Shown: positions 61,981 to 64,000 of the stretch, piece by piece
Numbering within the stretch: position 1 is the first letter of the stretch
Layout: each line of letters starts with the position of its first letter
Assembly: GCF_900111155.1 (NCBI RefSeq)
Contig: NZ_FOGG01000015.1
Coordinates: forward strand, 1-64,000
Length of the DNA: 64,000 bases
Direction: 5' to 3'
DNA from: Pedobacter rhizosphaerae
GTDB lineage: Bacteria > Bacteroidota > Bacteroidia > Sphingobacteriales > Sphingobacteriaceae
Program-made: the position numbers and the translations under genes
Notes under the pieces: generated by a model
Database searches by the model: none
Told to the model about the DNA's origin: nothing
Seen by the model: the letters and a program-made list of their open reading frames with translations, nothing else

Positions 61981-63957
61981 TTAGTATTTCAATAATTTCT
62001 CTATTGTTTCCGCTAATCTGGCTTTAGCCAGAAAATCGTCTTCCAAAATCTTGTTCATGGGGATGGCAGTATCCAGGCTGGCGCAACGCATAACAGGTGC
62101 ATCAAGGTATTGAAAACAGTGTTCCCCAATCCACGCTGCTATTTCAGCGCCAAAGCCATTGGTTAGGGTGTCTTCGTGTAAGATCAATATCCTTCCTGTA
62201 GCCTTTACAGTTGCCTCCACAGTAGCTTTATCCCAAGGTTGGAGCGTTCTTAGATCAATGAGTGTTGCATCGCACTCTGGATGCTCCTTTAAGTAATCCA
62301 ATGCCCAGTGAACGCCTAATCCATAAGTTATAATAGCCAGTTGATTACCCGAACTGAGCTCTACCGCTTTACCGATTTCTGTGGTGTAATAGCCATCAGG
62401 AACTGCTGCGCTTAAGCTTCTGTAAAGATATTTATGCTCAAAATAAATTACAGGGTTTGGCTCTTCGATAGCTGCCAAAAGTAAACCCTTCGCGTCTGCA
62501 GGAAATGCCGGATAGACTATTTTTAATCCGGGTGTTTTGGTAAACCATGCTTCATTACTTTGTGAGTGAAAAGGACCAGCACCTGTTCCGGCGCCTGTTG
62601 GCATTCGTACAACTACATCTGCTTTTTCTCCCCAGCGGTAATGGGTCTTAGCCAGGTTATTCACGATTTGATTAAAGCCTACGCTTACAAAATCAGCAAA
62701 TTGCATTTCCACAACAGCTTTGAAACCATTAATAGATAAGCCTAATCCTGCTCCAACAATGGCCGATTCGCAAATCGGGGTATTTCTTACTCTTCCTTTA
62801 CCAAATTTATCAGTAAACCCATCTGTAATTTTAAATGCACCTCCATAATCTGCAATGTCCTGTCCCATCAGCACCAGGTTAGGATATTTCAGCATGGCAA
62901 GCTCCAGGCCTTCAGAAATGGCATCTAAATATCTTTTTTCTGTTGATGATGTTCCGGGTTCCACTACCTCTTGCTCGAATGGATAATACATGTCTTTCAA
63001 TTCCTGATTGACATCTGCATGAGGCTCTTCCTCCTTAAAAGCTGCCTCTACATCTAATTCAATGGCTTTTTTGAGCTGTGTTTTGAGTTCGTTGACGAGT
63101 TCAGGATTCAAAATGCCTTCAGTCATTAAATAGGTTTCGAAATTGCTGATCGGATCTTTTTTCTCCCACTGGTCAAATAGCTCCTGGGGAACGTATTTTG
63201 TTCCGGAGGCTTCTTCATGACCACGCATTCTAAAGGTTAAGCACTCTAATAAAACAGGACGGGGATCCTTTCTAATCTCGGCTGAGATAAGGCTTATAGT
63301 ATCAAAAACTTCTAAAATATTATTGCCATCAATCTGGATACCTTCCATTCCATATCCAATAGCTTTATCGATGAGATTTTTGCACCTGTATTGTTCCTGA
63401 GTAGGTGTGGATAGACCATAGCCATTATTTTCTATCAGGAAGATGACAGGAAGGTTCCAAACAGCCGCAACATTGAGTGCCTCATGGAAATCGCCCTCAC
63501 TTGTTGCCCCTTCACCGGTAAAAACCAAGGTGGCTTTTGGTTGTTCGGCTAGTACATCGGCCAGTGCTATTCCATCAGCCAACGCCAATTGAGGGCCTAA
63601 ATGGGATATCATCCCTATAATTTTATAATCTTGCGTGCCGAAATGAAAGGAGCGATCGCGACCTTTAGTAAATCCCGTTACCTTGCCTTGCCATTGTGCC
63701 ATTAATTTTTTTAATGGAATATCGCGTGTGGTGAATACCCCCAGATTACGGTGCATGGGCAAAATATATTCATCGTTTTGCATCGCAAGGGTACTCCCAA
63801 CAGCAATGGCTTCCTGGCCAATACCCGAAAACCATTTACCAATTCTACCCTGGCGTAGGAGTTTGAGCATTTTCTCTTCAACCATTCGGGGATAAAGAAG
63901 CCTTTTGTATAAATTCAATAAGAATTGGTCGTCTTTATCTCTTCGGTTGAAGTACAT
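61981..63957 (-). CDS. 2-oxoacid dehydrogenase E1, fused alpha and beta subunits
   Basis: This 658-residue protein fuses the E1 alpha part (about 1-330; thiamine-diphosphate motif GEGATSEGDFHEALNVAAVW with NN at 178-179) to the beta part (about 345-658; LMGQDIADYGGAFKIT, ICESAIVGAGLGLSINGFKAVVEMQFADF). It decarboxylates a 2-oxoacid, probably branched-chain, and passes the acyl group to an E2 not present in this window. The fused form is common in this phylum. The start ATG at 63957 gives the typical MYFNRRDKDDQFLLNLYKRL opening. Confidence 0.93.
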   Translation of the reverse strand: MYFNRRDKDDQFLLNLYKRLLYPRMVEEKMLKLLRQGRIGKWFSGIGQEAIAVGSTLAMQNDEYILPMHRNLGVFTTRDIPLKKLMAQWQGKVTGFTKGRDRSFHFGTQDYKIIGMISHLGPQLALADGIALADVLAEQPKATLVFTGEGATSEGDFHEALNVAAVWNLPVIFLIENNGYGLSTPTQEQYRCKNLIDKAIGYGMEGIQIDGNNILEVFDTISLISAEIRKDPRPVLLECLTFRMRGHEEASGTKYVPQELFDQWEKKDPISNFETYLMTEGILNPELVNELKTQLKKAIELDVEAAFKEEEPHADVNQELKDMYYPFEQEVVEPGTSSTEKRYLDAISEGLELAMLKYPNLVLMGQDIADYGGAFKITDGFTDKFGKGRVRNTPICESAIVGAGLGLSINGFKAVVEMQFADFVSVGFNQIVNNLAKTHYRWGEKADVVVRMPTGAGTGAGPFHSQSNEAWFTKTPGLKIVYPAFPADAKGLLLAAIEEPNPVIYFEHKYLYRSLSAAVPDGYYTTEIGKAVELSSGNQLAIITYGLGVHWALDYLKEHPECDATLIDLRTLQPWDKATVEATVKATGRILILHEDTLTNGFGAEIAAWIGEHCFQYLDAPVMRCASLDTAIPMNKILEDDFLAKARLAETIEKLLKY

Positions 63958-64000
63958 ATGAGGTGATTTATAGTGAATAGATTAAGATTCTTTACTTTTT

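Overview
The window looks like a chromosomal segment of a Bacteroidota bacterium, most probably a Pedobacter-like member of the Sphingobacteriaceae. The support is a SusC/SusD outer-membrane pair, an IPExxxVDY protein, DUF5689, DUF6607, DUF4397 and DUF6600-type proteins, the acpP-fabF-rnc order, an acetyl/succinyl-ornithine-type carbamoyltransferase in the arginine cluster, and Bacteroidota-style promoters (TTTG, about 20 bases, TAnnTTTG). This is inferred from protein families and not from any search.

Layout. 1-7.8 kb: a short hypothetical gene, then a SusC-SusD-DUF5689 nutrient-uptake operon. 7.9-8.5 kb: a gene-free block of ~241-bp direct repeats. 8.6-15.1 kb: an alpha/beta hydrolase, tRNA-Ser(GGA), pyruvate kinase, IPExxxVDY, acpP-fabF-rnc and a surface protein. 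15.2-20 kb: PlsC-type acyltransferase, an isolated KilA-N gene, then yicC-gmk-[VapBC pair]-nadD. 20-28.8 kb: GNAT and RsmI-like genes, a Q/R-rich DUF6600-type protein, HAD, YtxH, a beta-CASP nuclease, a methyltransferase, a flavin oxidoreductase and an M28 peptidase. 29-35.8 kb: a leftward iron-uptake-type operon (TonB receptor, DUF4198, PepSY, DUF6607) and a DUF4397 lipoprotein. 36-48.6 kb: a complete rightward arginine cluster (NAGS-like GNAT, argG, argC, argD, argF', argB, proC, argE, argH). It is preceded by five 76-77 bp tandem repeats and a 44-codon leader ORF, and is interrupted by three S23-type four-helix-bundle genes (one broken) and a toxin-antitoxin pair. 48.7-64 kb: an aminotransferase, an RNA-repair locus (RtcB, slipin, tRNA-like RNA, WYL regulator), prfC, a Pif1-like helicase, GxxExxY, SprT-like, adenine deaminase and a fused 2-oxoacid dehydrogenase E1.

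The strongest unusual system is at 50.1-54.6 kb. A leftward unit encodes a slipin (SPFH) protein and the RNA ligase RtcB. Upstream of them on the same strand, the intergenic DNA encodes two tandem circularly permuted tRNA-like modules. Each runs T-arm, then an acceptor stem closed by a short loop, then a D-arm. A WYL-domain regulator faces away. The layout recalls the rsr-yrlA-rtcBA RNA-repair operons, but no Ro protein is seen here.

A second pattern runs through the whole window. Intergenic gaps carry arrays of degenerate heptamers with strict 7-bp periodicity, each array with its own consensus, and often arranged as inverted pairs. S23-type four-helix-bundle genes sit between such inverted arrays, and a GxxExxY gene sits between similar 9-bp arrays, directly against the start codon of the next housekeeping gene. 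They look like small inserted modules.
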